A DNA stretch of 64,000 nucleotides from Aspidiotus rigidus (lineage: Eukaryota; Arthropoda; Insecta; Hemiptera; Diaspididae), in the NCBI GenBank assembly GCA_035079385.1, contig JAVHKY010000010.1, positions 1,364,001-1,428,000 on the forward strand, given 5' to 3'. The position numbers and the translations under genes are program-made. This document shows positions 12,861-24,647 of this stretch, piece by piece; position 1 is the first letter of the stretch, and each line of letters starts with the position of its first letter. The notes below the pieces were generated by a model. That model saw only the letters and a list, made by a program, of their open reading frames with translations. It did not search any database and was not told the DNA's origin.

Positions 12861-13087
12861 CCTATTTTATTTTTTTTTTTATATGACTGAAAAAAGTAGG
12901 TCTTTTGAATGTATTGGAGGGAGAGGGAAATCATGTCTGAGTTATTTTCTAGTACTACAATGTAGGAGGATGGGACATTTAGAGAAGACCAAAGGAGGGC
13001 TAGATTTGGGCAGGTGAAGAAATGTTCTACTAGTAGAGGTTCCTCTTTAGAATAAGAGCATGGTGGGGGTGATGAGAGAGTAGTCAT
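12803..13087 (-). pseudogene. LINE ORF2 C-terminal fragment (Jockey-like)
   Basis: The minus strand reads PPCSYSKEEPLLVEHFFTC, LWSSLNVPSS, then NNSDMISLSLQYIQKTYFF. It lines up with the C-terminus of the 60.4-60.9 kb LINE (PPSCPYCKEEYLTTDH, LRSSLQVSSS, NDCDTVTLSLQYL). This is the terminal zinc-finger-like region of Jockey-type ORF2 proteins. The second Cys of the CxxC pair is Ser here, while the final Cys of HxxxxC is retained. It is 5' truncated and its end abuts or overlaps the 12.1-12.86 kb repeat. Confidence 0.7.
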
Positions 13088-13690
13088 TAATAGTAATAAG
13101 ACATTATTATTTTCATTTTAAGAACTTTCTTTCACAAATAAAATCAATTTAAAAGAAATTCCAAATCTGACTAGAACGAAAAGATTCGAATCTCAGTAAG
13201 AAAAAAAGCTTCAGATCTTTTGGGTTCCAGATCTTGACAGGAGAAGAGAAACCTTTGACTGAATTCATGAATTATTTAAAATATTCCCCGTAATTACCGA
13301 AAAAAAAAGAGTGATAGAAATTATTTTAAAAAATTTGAATAATAAATTTTGAAGATGCAAGAAACCTCCAAGTACTGGAAAATCTTTTTTTTCTGTTTTC
13401 TTGGGAAAACACTAAAAAAATTCGCGTATTTTTTTTTTTCGGGAGAACAGTTGAACTTTTCGTTACCACAACTTATTATTTCGTTCTGTTAGAAAATTTT
13501 AAGTAAGGAATCAAACAGTTATAAACTATGATCGTTTACGAGTCGAACAATTAATATGATCGTTTATGTTCAATTATAGAGATAAAACCCATCTGATGAA
13601 AAAATCGTTGATAGAGATAACGTTACCAAAAACTGGCTAGAAAATGAAGGCAGCACTGATAATCAGTGCGTACCAGCTGCTCCAGGGTGG
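13088..13690. other. AT-rich stretch, nothing recognised
   Basis: Low-complexity A/T sequence with no open frame of note. Confidence 0.4.
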
Positions 13691-13698
13691 GCGATAGC

Positions 13699-14450
13699 CT
13701 ATGAAATATCGATCGGAAGAGGGACCAATGAATTAATAGCTCGTCTTTTGACTCTATTATTTGTTTTCATAGGGTCCGGGTATACGACAAGGATTCTTCC
13801 CGACGGCCAGTCTGTTGGTACATCGGTTGTCTCCTTGAGAAGAACGTCCCCTACTTTTAAATTAGGGGAAGCAAGTCTAGGCCACTTGCCCTCCATTTTC
13901 GATTGAAGAATTGTTCTGTTTGCTGTATCAGATTCCATCTGTTCAAAAGGTTTATTGGTTTCCTTTTTCAGATCAGGCAAAATAGTTAGTTGAGAGTCCA
14001 TTAGAAAATGGCTTGGTGTGAGGGGCTTAATTGCATCGTTGAAGGAGGGAGGATAAGAAATGGTCCTGAATTTAGGATCGCTTCCTCTCGAGTAAAGATT
14101 GTTGTTGACTCTTCAAACGTGAGCATCAGATTTTTCACCGCTTTGAACAGAATTCCTTTCGCTGATTTCATTCCGGCCTCTCGTATGCCGCCTCGGTGCG
14201 GAACGTACAATCCTTTGTATTGCTACAAGTACGCCCGGCATTCTAATTTCTGCTTGTGACAGGAACATCTGTTGGAGTTGCAATTTGTACGACACGAGCA
14301 CTTACGATAACCCTGCCTTGTACCCACTGAGTCCAAATTACAAGTTCACGCCAGGAGTGCTCTGTGTCAGTGGCAATGTCATCAATTTTTAAAGATGTGA
14401 GCACTGTGGCCTGACCACTGGCTGAAATAACTTTTCTTTGTCGCGACACG
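13699..14450 (-). pseudogene. pol: Bel/Pao retrotransposon integrase remnant
   Basis: On the minus strand, 14001-14210 reads PHRGGIREAGMKSAK, LTFEESTTIF and EEAILNSGPF. This is the Bel/Pao pattern HxGGxWEAxVKSAK followed by E-A-x-LNSRP, where the Glu is the third acidic catalytic residue. Downstream, 13699-14001 reads SPNLKVGDVLLKE, PTDWPSGRI and NNRVKRRAINSLVPLPI, the C-terminal domain after the integrase core in Pao elements (KVGDVVLI, WPLGRI). A stop and frame change lie between the two parts. The core segment with the first two acidic residues, the RT and the LTRs are missing or unrecognisable. It is a dead fragment. Confidence 0.75.
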
Positions 14451-14454
14451 CAGC

Positions 14455-15125
14455 TTTCCTTCTTTCTCTTCCGAAACTACGGCAATTAAGTGGGACGGAT
14501 CAGCACGACCGCGAATCTAGGAGCACCTTATCAGTTATCACGTATCTGGACTGCAGGTAGTAAGCTCTTACCACTAGCAATTATTTACTCTCCTGCCTTT
14601 GCAAATCACGAGCAGCTTCATTTCTCAGTTGAACTGCTGTGTTTGGGGTACTGCCCTCTAAGAGGACGTCCAGTTTTGGTTTCTTCGTCCCTCTTTCATC
14701 ATCTTCCTCTTCAAGTAACTGATTAAGTCGGCCAACTCATGCTCGTCAAGTACCTCGGTTTCAGAAGGGAGTTCATCGATGAAATGCACTTCCTCTTCAG
14801 TTGACGACTTCACATCATTGGTGTGTACCGTTATTAGCGGGATTTCAATAACGTTAAAAACAGGCATCAATTTCAGTTGTAATGATCATGACACTGGGGT
14901 CGGCTAATACTTGTTCTTTGGGTTCGTCTGAATCCTCCTCTAGCTGTTCCATCATACTCTCTACATCCTCCTCCATCATTCCAGGCGTGAGATTTTTGAG
15001 AAAATCACGAGAAAGGTCTGTTCCCAATCCGATTCTTGGTATTTGCCCAAAAGATGCCTCATATGGACTTATTTTGATAGTCGTATTTACATTTACACGA
15101 GATATCTGTTTGCTGAATTTATAGA
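14455..15125 (-). pseudogene. Integrase-derived remnant, KRBA2/SCAND3-like (tentative)
   Basis: The minus-strand frames read SPYEASFGQIPRIGLGT, then TPGMMEEDVESMMEQLEE (about 15070-14930), an acidic stretch (14870-14658: SSTEEEVHFIDEL), then, with frame changes, RNEAARDLQRQ and RADPSHLIAVVSEEKEGKL. The pattern SPYExxFGxxPRxGL, acidic linker, Q-rich helix and RxDPRNLxxVV recalls the region after the integrase core in transposon-derived proteins such as KRBA2 and SCAND3-like sequences. That assignment is from memory of the pattern only. It lies upstream of the Pao remnant on the same strand, and the two are probably independent elements. Confidence 0.45.
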
Positions 15126-16240
15126 ATCGGTGCTTATTTTATAAATTCGGCAAAAATGGTACTCACGCTGCTGAACCTAATCTAATCTAACCGTGAACAA
15201 TCGAATTCTCAAGTGTTTCGATTTCTGTTTGCTGATTAATTCTTGTTTCTATTTCCCAACTTTTTCAACATGTAATGTGACCTAGTATATTGAGACAGTT
15301 GCTCGTTCATATATGAGTATTTTTCCTTCCTGTTACACAGTTCATGTAGGTATTTACTTATGACTTCTTGGTCAATACTAGTAAATCAAAGTTGATATTA
15401 ATTTTCGGAAATATTTCTATTTGTATTCTCTTTTGGGCGTATGAAAAATCGAGTACAAATTTTTAATTATCGAGTACAACTTCCGGACTAATAATACGTG
15501 TCATTTTGTCTTAGCGATCTGTGCCTATCTGACTGTCGCATCTCAGCCCATTGAGTGAATACGTTCCTACCTACTTTACTTGTGAGTTGTACTTGATAGT
15601 GTTCTAAAGTGCTTTTGTTAGGCGTCTATAGAAACGCTGGTTGTTCACAAATGCTCGCGATAAGTTGCGGATACCATTTTCAGCCTCGGAAAATGCTCTC
15701 TTGTGTATTGTTTTTGTCAACTATGGCAACAAAACCATGTATAGAATGCGAGCACAACTTAGTGTGGTTCGACATAATAATTAGTATTGGTAGCGGACGG
15801 CAATAATATGTATATATTATTACATTTTAATCGTCGCTTCGTGGCGTTCGTTTTTCCGCATTTATTTTCATGAATAGCGCGAAGAGCTTAGAGGTTTCAT
15901 GATGATAAATTCAGAAACCTCGATTCGTGTTCAAGTGCACGTGATTGCTTGATTCACATTTTCACGTCGAACTTCTTACTTTTCATACACGCGAATGAAG
16001 TTTTGTTGTCGTTTGAGAGTCTATTTTCCTCGTCGCAAAATGTATCACTATCGAAAGAAAAGAAAATTCTTGCTGCACGAGACAAAATCAATTTTTATGG
16101 ATGCAGGTATTTTCCAAAGTTTTTGTTCATCGATTTAAAATAAAATATTGTTGATGTGTTTGGACTCATTCGATGGTACCCTTTCCTCTGATTGCTGTCA
16201 TAGATCGTAGTTCGCTCTCGATTTCAAATTTTCTCGTATT
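15126..16240. other. No recognisable gene; one 35-bp box repeated elsewhere
   Basis: Positions 15191-15225 match 40001-40035 with a single mismatch (CCGTGAACAATCGAATTCT and onward). The rest is AT-rich without a supported feature. Confidence 0.45.
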
Positions 16241-16245
16241 GGGTT

Positions 16246-16342
16246 TCATTAATTGAGGACCTTTCTGTCGAAAGGGCGTTCGCTCAATATATTTCTTATG
16301 GGACGGACGCCCTTTTGGCAGAAAGGTCTTCAATTGAAAAGC
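16246..16342. repeat. Inverted repeat (hairpin of ~95 bp)
   Basis: The left arm (AATTGAGGACCTTTCTGTCG and following AAAGGGCGT) is inverted in the right arm (ACGCCCTTTTGGCAGAAAGG followed by TCTTCAATT). There are about 35-40 paired positions with a few mismatches and a short loop. It may be a small foldback element. Confidence 0.7.
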
Positions 16343-16384
16343 AATATTGTACGGCACGCAGGACGCTTCTAGGAGATGACTGTA

Positions 16385-16432
16385 TGTCGACTCCAGGTCA
16401 ACGTCGATTTGAGGTCGATTTAAAATCGACTA
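16385..16432 (+). repeat. TCGA-rich repeat fragment
   Basis: A short stretch with GTCGACTCCAGGTC, ACGTCGATTTGAGGTCG and AAAATCGACT resembles 55465-55495, part of a dispersed TCGA-rich family. It sits immediately downstream of the LINE 3' end. Confidence 0.6.
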
Positions 16433-19010
16433 CTATTTATTATTATTTATCGTATCCGAAACGCATTACTATATTTTTCCCTCCCTGTGGTCCACCAATT
16501 CTTTGGCTTTGTTAGATGATCCACTATTCCATTGGCTATCGATCTTCGATCTTCAGTTTATTCGTTGTTTCAATCGGCGGGGATTCAAAAAGATGCTTTT
16601 GGTTCTGCAAGTCGCCGCACTCGCAATATGGGTGAACATAAGTCCCTATTTTTGTAGGTTTTCCTTTGTTCTTCTGCTCCCGGATCGGAGTCTATTCAAT
16701 ATTTTCCACCACGTCCACCTCATTTTCCCTTGTTGTTCTGTTTCCTCGCTGACGTTTTCCTCATTTTGCTTTCATAATTCAATGCGATGTTTCGCTGAGT
16801 CTTCTTTGAGTGGACTATTTTCGTTCCATCAGGAGTTTTTTCTTGATTTTAATATATTTTTCAAATATGGCTGGTTGTGAAGGAGGAGTCGTTGGTCTGT
16901 TGATACCAGGCTTTTTGTCTTCTGCTAAGGTCCTGCGTATATGTGGTGGAGCTGACTATTTTTCATGTTGTGTTCTTTGAAACGATGCCCATTTTTCTGG
17001 CGTGTTCAATCTTCCCCACAAAGTGCAAACGTTTTCGGCTGCCGCGAATGAACTTCCGGGGCTACACCTCATTTTGGCGATAGCAATTTATGTATGAGGT
17101 AGTTTCTGGTTTCTAACTTTTTCTCCAAGCCCTCACAGTGAGTTTTGTCCAGCGTAATTGGGATGTTAACTGTTCTTTATGTATTCTTCAGCTGTTCCAA
17201 TTTAGCGTTAGCTTACGTTTTGACTTTACGTGTTTCAAGTGGAAGGAGCCAGCCCCTGTTCTTTCGCATTTTCTTCGTAATAGTCGAAGTCGCCTGTAGC
17301 CTGTTGTAGGTGCTTCTGTACTTCAAAGTGTATCTCGTCAACAAGACTTACTTGATGGTTTCGTTTGATCATTGGTGTATAATTTTCAGAAGCATCGGTA
17401 CCAGCACACTCGCCTCAGGTAGGCCATTTCTTTAAAGTCTCCAGCTGCTCTCCCTGCCTTGAAATTGGATCCTAGTAAATTTCTTGTTTGTGAGGAGTTT
17501 TCTCAGAATCGGGGACTGTTTATAGTCCTTGGTTATGTCGTGTATGTTCTTATGAGTAGGTTGTGATTTACCTTGTCATATGCCACGATCAAGTTGATGA
17601 GTGGCCCTCTCGTGATGAGTTTCTCTTGGAATGGTATTCTTTTTCTACATATTGTGTTTGGTTGAGTATTTGGTCGCTGCTGCTTTTACCCGCTCGAAAA
17701 TCAGCTTGTTTTCTAATTAGTTTATTTTCCACTGTTTGCTGGGCGTACAGTTTGATATTATTCTTTCAAACACTTTCATTATGTGGCTGCTTCTATACCT
17801 TGCTGGAGATTCCGTGTCATAGCCCGGTTCCAGAATGGCTACAATTTTAGTCTTTTACCATGAGCTTGGTACTTTTCCCTTTTTTTATTATATCATTGAA
17901 GCACTCCTCAATTCATTTCAGTGCCTCAGATGATAGCTGTTTTTGTTGCTCGGTCATTCGTTCAGTCCTGGAGTTTTCCTGCTTTTCATTACCTTGGTAC
18001 AGTGGCGTATTTCCCAGTGGGCAAGGTAGGCACGTGCCCCTGACGTAAAAGCAGAGTAGGCGACAGCGCCATAATTTCAGTGAAATTTTTGCTCGCAAAA
18101 TTTTTCCAAAATAGGTGCCATGAATAATTTTGCGTAGTATGCCTACTGCGCTATGAAGTGTAAATACACCACTGCCTTGGTAACCTCCCGTATTTCCTCG
18201 GTGGTGATTGCCATTTCCTGATGGTTTTTATTTTTCTCGGGTCCCTCTTGATTTTTTCTTTCTTGACTTCAACTTTCGGCTTCCCGTTTTTTATTGGTTG
18301 ACTGGCGACGTTGTTTGCTGAGACATTTGTAATTTGGACCTTGTTTTCCCTTTCGCCTCTCAGGTTTTTCAGTAGTCTCCACGCCCTTCACGCTGCTTTG
18401 TTTCATATCCAGGAATTCCTTCAACTTCATCCATTCTTCCTGTTTCTGGTCTTCGATCTTTTGAGTTATTTGATTTGCGAGCTCTGCCCTTTCGTCGCTA
18501 AATGGGGATGTCTCATAGCTTGGGAGGTACCCTTAGAGCCTGGCGCTTGTGTTGCCATCTAGCCCAGGGATGTATTGTCTCCTATGTCTTTTTGCGCATT
18601 CATGAATAATTCTAGTGAATGCGTCGTAGTTCTCCACTGTTGGTTTTATTCTCCTCAGCGCTACACTTGTAAGGTTGCGAAAATTTCTCCATTTGGCTTT
18701 CCTAAAATTGAAGCGGTTCCGCTCAGTGGATTGTGTTGAAGAAATGTCGGCGAACGGTCTGTGTTTCGATTTAGGAATTGGGTTTAGCCCACTTTTTCTG
18801 TGTATTGAAGTTATCGATTCGTAGACGAAAAACAGATCTGGGTTATATTCACGTTTCCCGAAGGAGTGCGGTCGCTTGGCGTCGTGGACTAATTCAAGCT
18901 TGTGATTTGTTGCCCATGTGTTGACTACTTCTCCATTTTTATCTGTTTTGTCTATGGCTATTGAATTCCTCCTTAATGGTTCCAATGTTTCTACTTTTTT
19001 CATTTCTAGT
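16433..19010 (-). pseudogene. Jockey-like LINE ORF2 remnant, copy A (endonuclease plus RT)
   Basis: This is a minus-strand non-LTR retrotransposon. The N-terminal part (19003-18533) is open for 156 codons and matches the C-terminal half of an apurinic-type endonuclease: DKTDKNGEVVNTWATNH near residues 18-34, YNPDLFFV at 53-60 and the active-site-like KHRP at 80-83. The RT part (about 18500-16900) is broken by many stops but still reads KIVAILEPG, LGVTLDRT and LETRNYL-like motifs. About 16430-17300 is alignable at DNA level with 43280-44430, a second copy. The probable 3' end near 16433 shows an (AAT)-rich tail when read on the minus strand. A hAT MITE is inserted at 18000. It is not functional. 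Confidence 0.85.
18000..18174. mobile_element. Non-autonomous hAT-type MITE, 8-bp target duplication
   Basis: The element starts CAGTGGCGTA and ends TACACCACTG, an inverted terminal pair with one mismatch. It is flanked by perfect copies of CCTTGGTA (17992-17999 and 18175-18182). An 8-bp duplication and CAGTG termini are hallmarks of the hAT superfamily. It is 175 bp long, encodes no protein, and is inserted in the copy A LINE. Confidence 0.9.
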
Positions 19011-19029
19011 GCGTCAAAGCTGTTTGAGT

Positions 19030-19145
19030 TTACATTACCAGAAAACTACTAATCAACTTGAAGTCGATTCAACAGAGCAGTCGATTTTAGATCAATGAAA
19101 AATTTGGAGACATCTTCAATCGACGTTGACGTAGAGTCGATTTCA
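19030..19145 (+). repeat. TCGA-rich dispersed family, copy 1
   Basis: It shares the ordered blocks AGAAAACTACTAATC, AACTTGAAGTCGATTC, AACAGAGCAGTCGAT, GATCAATGAAAAATTTGGAG and TCGAC boxes with 22603-22700, 38370-38455 and 55500-55605. It is non-coding, and related TCGA-rich sequence continues to about 19350. Confidence 0.75.
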
Positions 19146-19350
19146 ACAATATTTCTATGCTGTTTAGACCAAGACTTTGAAAGACTTCAATTCTGGTGGT
19201 CGATCGGACCTCGATTGACGAAAAAAGGTCGAGTCTAAATGGGAAAACAATTGCGCGAAAGTATAGCACAGATGAATCGATCGAGTTCTGCCTGTAAATT
19301 CGATCTGTACTTCGGCAGTTTGCCCAGAGGAGTGGATATCATTCGACAAC

Positions 19351-22165
19351 AGTCCATCTAATCAAGATCGCTTACGAAGAATTTTGTTCTTTGCTTTGAC
19401 CACGGTCGTAACCTCGATTCAATCTCAAAATTGAATTGTACTGATTGAATGCACGGGTCGATACTATTGTAGAGTTTTTGCTAGTGCAAGCTAACAACCG
19501 AAGATGGCTGAAAGTAAAATCGTAAATTGTCAGATTGCGCAAAGGCAAACACTCATCCGAACATATGAAAGAAAGAAAAAATAAACATTACTTAGCTAGA
19601 TAAACTCGAACTCCATATAGAATAGACAAATTTCAACTTCTTGGGTAAAACTTCGCTCGTCCAGAAAAGTGTCTCCCTTTCGTACTTATCAAGTGCGCGT
19701 AGAATTGTCAATTTCACGAAACCGAATTTTCAATAAGGTATACGAGCTTACAGGGGCTTACTTAGGGCAAATCTTTCTCCTTTCTGACGCAAAATCTTGG
19801 AGCGCGGGAAATGATTTTCTTCGCGACGTTGTTTGTTCGCGAAAATGAGAAAGTTTGAAACAAACCTTTTCTTCAAACTTTCAGATCCCTTACACGCGTT
19901 TCAAAATTGTTCGATGGTTTCAACGTACGCCAAATTGGCGTGAATTTTATCGGCGATATAGTTCCAAGAATTTTGATCTGTCTCTGTGACGCACTCTGAT
20001 GCTTATCCGCATACAATTCATTTTCATCCTTTGACAATCGTGGATGAAGAATGACATACACGAAGCTTCGATAGTATCAATATTGTCAAATAGACGTGGA
20101 GGACGTTTTCCCAGTAAAGAGGCAGCGGTAGCGATGAAGGGATAAAGTATTTTAATTTGGAACCATGATAAAATTTTACGCAGAATCCCTATTATTGTGC
20201 GGCTATACAGAGAGGATACCGCATCGCCGATAATGTGGAAGGTTTATAATCGGATCGCGGACACGGATGTTCTTTGACAATGAGTATACTGTGCGAGAAG
20301 TGAGAACGAGATTAAAGAAATCAATACGTCAAGAATGTAAACGCTGATGCGAATAGGTTTCGATGCGATGAACGCGAGGCTGTCGAGATTTATTTGGCAT
20401 AGTTCGTCTCCCTCTTCGCTTCGCGATGGCACTCTATCACCGTAGTACCATACTTCGGTGGTTTAATTAATTCTCAAAACTGACGCTCAATCATGAAGTT
20501 TTTCGAGCATCGATGAGTCGATTGCCATCACCTCCGCTGCCGTAATACTCTACTCATAATTAAGGAATATCGGCACTCGACTTTCGGTTAAAGTGCTACG
20601 TGTCAGCGAAATCGAGTTCGGTGTGAATCTTAATTAATTAACGTCGACGGTTCCAGCTAGAGCGAACGAGATTTTACAAAAATACAGAAAATGCTGCACG
20701 GTTCTAACAAGAAGGGGTTCAGATTGTTGACACGCCGTACTGCAGAAGTGTAAACGTGTAATATAAATTCGAGCGAGGCTGAAAAAGGAGCTGTTTTTGC
20801 GAGAGGAAAAGTTTCAAATTTCCAATTTTTGACGAGTAAGTCGAACTACTCGTTGTCTGAATTATCAGAACTAAACCGTTTGATTTTTGAAAAACTTGAG
20901 CGAACAGTTTCGATATCATCGAACGTAATGTTGATACTCTCGTCACCAGTGATAACGAAAACATGTCATTCCACTTCCTGTGTAAAAATTTTGAGAGCAC
21001 TTCAGAATCCACGGCGAAATTCTCTCTCGTCCTTTTCTCTCCACGAATGAATAAAGACCAAATTTCCTTACTTTATTCAAATTCTTTACCCTTATGACGT
21101 TATTAACTCGATTACGATGTATGTCTTCATTTTCTTTCCTCTCGAAACGAATTGAAGTTATTTTTGAAAGATCTCTATAATTCGTTCAAAATCCGAAAGA
21201 ACGAGGTCATTTGGAAACCTGAAAAATCTAATCTTCTCTACGAACCGGATGTACATTTAACTGGAAAAATTTTGGCTCATAGGTAGAATGAGGAATAGGG
21301 GGAGGGAAGAGGTTAGAAAAATTTTGATGATAGGAGAGAAGAATTTGGAAAAATTATACAAATTTCCCTTGATCAATCTTGTATCCTCTAGTCACAACTG
21401 TGGTGGCACTAATACCTTTAAAGAGGTCGCCAAACATAAATGGCCGACCAAGTATTGAAGATAGGACGATGGATGTAAAAAAAAAATTATTTATCGAAGT
21501 AGTAGGTAATTCTGAGAAAAAAAAAATGAATATTTTTTGAAGAATTAGGTATATAAATAGGCTGCGCGGAAAACTCGTACTTCTTATTGAGAATATTTTT
21601 AATGTAATTTGCGAATATCTCGATGATCCTTATTAAAAATTTTATTCGAAATTTCTGTAACATTACAGTATTATTCTTTCGTTCGACGTACCTTATTTTT
21701 TTTCACTTCGAGTCTTGCCGCGCGCCATCCAATTATCCTAATTGGATGGATACGAAACAAAAGAAGGTCTGAAATAATCGCGTTAAAAACTTCTACCTTA
21801 TACCTTCATATCGCGTTTACTATTTTTTTTTTTACATTATTTTTTTCGTTTATTTTTTATTTTTTGTTATTATTTTCTCTCCAATAATAAGTGACGGGTT
21901 CGCTTTTTATTTACGTAACAAATGAATTATCGATTGATGAAAAATTTTCTATTATCGCTGTGCTATGAATACTCATGTTCGCTGAAAATGACGAATAAGT
22001 CGAAGTTGAAGAGGGTGTATCCTTTCGATGTAGATTGCAAGAAGGTCAGGTTTATACCATAGAAGTCTAAGCAAGGATATCGCTTTTGAATTTGTGTTTT
22101 ACTGAATGCTTAAGAACATTTCGAATTGAACGTGGAATTATAGCCATATCATTATGGGTACTTGG
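19351..22165. other. Apparently unique DNA, nothing recognised
   Basis: Many short open frames (at most about 100 codons) show no family resemblance. A/T homopolymers lie near 21478-21490 and 21820-21850. It could be intronic or regulatory host DNA; nothing more can be supported. Confidence 0.4.
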
Positions 22166-22170
22166 AGATC

Positions 22171-22530
22171 TCACTCGTTTATCTTCATCAGTTTTGTGTC
22201 TTTAGTTTCATCTTCATAGTAACTGTGTTCATTTCGTATGTAAACTTGTAACTTTAAAATTCTTTGACTGATACTTGAAACATTGGAAGGAAAATGGTAC
22301 TTATCTGCAGTATTCCATTTCTGCATGACTTCATCGACCAACTTTCGATCCAGTTTTTTCTTGTCCGCATCAACTTCAGCTCTTCTATATGTTTCATAAC
22401 CCCACCCTTTTTAGCAAATCGCAGCAGCTACTGAACAATGACTACGCAAATTTTCTATGATCCCTACTTCTCGAATTGGTGTCCTTTCATCAGCAGCTGT
22501 TGAACACCTCGTTAATGAAATTTCCTTCCA
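22171..22530 (-). pseudogene. Unrecognised coding remnant with one in-frame stop
   Basis: Read on the minus strand from about 22530, one frame stays open for about 119 codons with a single internal TAA (about residue 46). It ends in TGA at 22171-22173. It lacks a start codon near the beginning. Readable blocks are KEISLTRCSTAADERTP, REVGIIENLRSHCSVAAA, then KGWGYETYRRAEVDADKKK, LVDEVMQKWNTADKYHFP and SISQRILKLQVYI, followed by an acidic tail. The balanced, charged, helix-like composition is unlike the A/T-driven chance frames nearby, so I believe it was once coding. I do not recognise the family. It may be a remnant of an unlisted mobile element or of a host gene copy. Confidence 0.5.
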
Positions 22531-22602
22531 TGAAGAACATTAAACTATAAATATGTCCGTCTTTTCTCTCAATAATTTTAAACTTCTTGATATATACATT
22601 AA

Positions 22603-22720
22603 CAGAGAACTACAAATCGACTTGAGATTGACCCAACAGAGCAGTCGATCTTCGATCGATAAAAAATTTACAGAAGTCGACACAAAATCGACTCCAGACT
22701 GACCCGGAATCGAAGACCTG
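22603..22720 (+). repeat. TCGA-rich dispersed family, copy 2
   Basis: It shares CAGAGAACTACAAATCGACT, TTGACCCAACAGAGCAGTCG, GATCGATAAAAAATTTACAG and AGTCGACACAAAATCGACTC with the copies at 19030, 38370 and 55500. Confidence 0.75.
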
Positions 22721-23298
22721 AGAGAAGCATTGACGTAGGAACCTTGCACAGCTTCAAGATGAAGTGTTCCTGCAAGCGTTTCAGCACACAGATCCGCTTC
22801 ATGGATCATTTAGGCCAGCGAACAGAGACCATTTTAATTTCCGGAGAGCATTTGCACAACGTTATTATTTGAGCAAAATTTTGTTCAGAATACAAAATGC
22901 TTTCAATATTGCAGAAATAAATGACACTTGTACACGCATACCAAAAAAATGATTGAAAATACCTATACATGGTAGCAATATTTAATATTTTCAACGGTTT
23001 TCAAAATCAGTGTGTAAGTTCTTTGGAACTATCGATTTATCTTGATGAAACTCCCCAAAGTTTCTCCGACAATACTTTCCCCATTCACGAGTTATCACTT
23101 TGGAAGGCCGAAATCGGCTACCAAGATGGTTAAAAACGGGACCAGGATCCATAACGCAGAAGTATTCTCACAAATAATTATAATAATTATAAGTATTCTC
23201 AGCCAAAATGATGGGAAACAACCTTTGACTAAACATAATGCGGACTCGCAGCGCGTCATTGAAAAACGGCATGACATGAAGGAACCACGTTTAGGCAA

Positions 23299-24647
23299 TT
23301 GGACGTACTTCTTGGCCGTAACCTAATGACTACTACCTTTCCCCGCCGGTTATCGATCATTCTTCTTTGTGTGATATTTGCAACGCGCGGGATGTTGCAG
23401 CTAGCTAAAAGCCGTGATGTATTTGGCTTCAGGTTTTTCAAAGCCGTATACTTGCCCAAGCACGTCGAAGAAGTTAGGTGTGTCATCAACAGGAGTGAGG
23501 CTGTTATCAAAACTCCTGCTTTGAAAAAAGCCCTCCCTGTTCCTAACCCCACCCCACCCCTCTTGTACGGGCTGCCTAAAGTGCATAAGAACAATACCCC
23601 GATGCGACCCGTTGTTTCTTTCGTCTCCTCTCCTGCCTACCTCCTTGCAAAATTCCTTGACCGTTGGTTCAAAAATCGTATTGATTTTGAATCCCCTCAT
23701 TCGGTCTTGAATTCGGTCTCTTTAACTGACGTCCTCAAGGATGTAAGCCTTCCCCCGGGAACGACCATCTGTTCGTTTGATGTTGGTTTGTTCCCGAATA
23801 TTCCTAAGGCTGCTACTATCCAGCGTATGGGTGAGCTACTCGTCAAAGCCAACATTCCTCATAATGAGCTTCACGAATTCTTCGATCTTCTTAATACTTG
23901 CTGGTCCCCCAACTACTGTAAATTTGAAGGGAAATTTTTCGAGTTCCCTGACGAAGTAGGGATCCCCATTGGATCACCACTAGGCTCTCTCATATCCGAA
24001 ATCTTCATGTCTAAGTTTGAACTTACTTCTTTTCCTCGAACCAGGTGTTACTTAATCATATTCATTATTGGCACAGGTACGTTGATGATGTTCTACGTAC
24101 CTGGACTGGTCACCCAGATCTCCTTGGTGAGTTTCTGAGGTATCTCAATTCCTGGTACCCTTCCATCAAATTTACGTTGGAAATAGGGGTATTTTCCATT
24201 AACTTTTTGGATTTATCGATCTCTATAATAGAAGGTATCCATAAGTTTGGAATTTACAGGAAAGATACTACGACCGATGTTTTAGTCCACGGTGGTTCGT
24301 TCGGTCCTGTTGCTCACAAGATGGCTGCTTTTCATAGCCTAGTTCACAGACTGACTCGTATTCCTTTGAGTCAGTCTGCCTTCAAGAAAGAGTTAATCAC
24401 AATAAAACATCTGACCAGAGTGAATGGGGTCAATGTCGATGTTGACGTGATGGTTCGGAGGAAAGTTACGAGGGGCCTCCTGGATTCCACCACCTCCCTC
24501 CCCCGAGACACGATCCGTGATCGCCGTTTGCGTGGGATCAGTCTCCCTTTCTTGGGGAAGTTCTCCCAGCAATTGGGTCGGGTCCTTCGCCCGTTTGGCT
24601 TCAGACCCGCTTTTACAACCCTACCACAGTCAAGAGGTTGTTTGTGA
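23299..24647 (+). pseudogene. Penelope-like reverse transcriptase (frameshifted)
   Basis: The RT copies element RNA into DNA at nicked or exposed chromosome ends. The first segment (23299-24138) has YGLPKVHKNN near residue 89, the motif A region SFDVGLFPNIP near 159 (shorter than usual around the Asp) and motif B GIPIGSPLGS near 222. A frameshift near 24030-24045 moves the reading to the second segment (24045-24647), which holds motif C YVDD in HYWHRYVDDVLRTW and the thumb motif INFLDLSI. Both catalytic Asp pairs are present, but the frame is lost twice: near 24040 and again within the T run near 24611 before the endonuclease. It is not translatable as one protein. The motif order and the following GIY-YIG domain make the family assignment firm. 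Confidence 0.9.
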
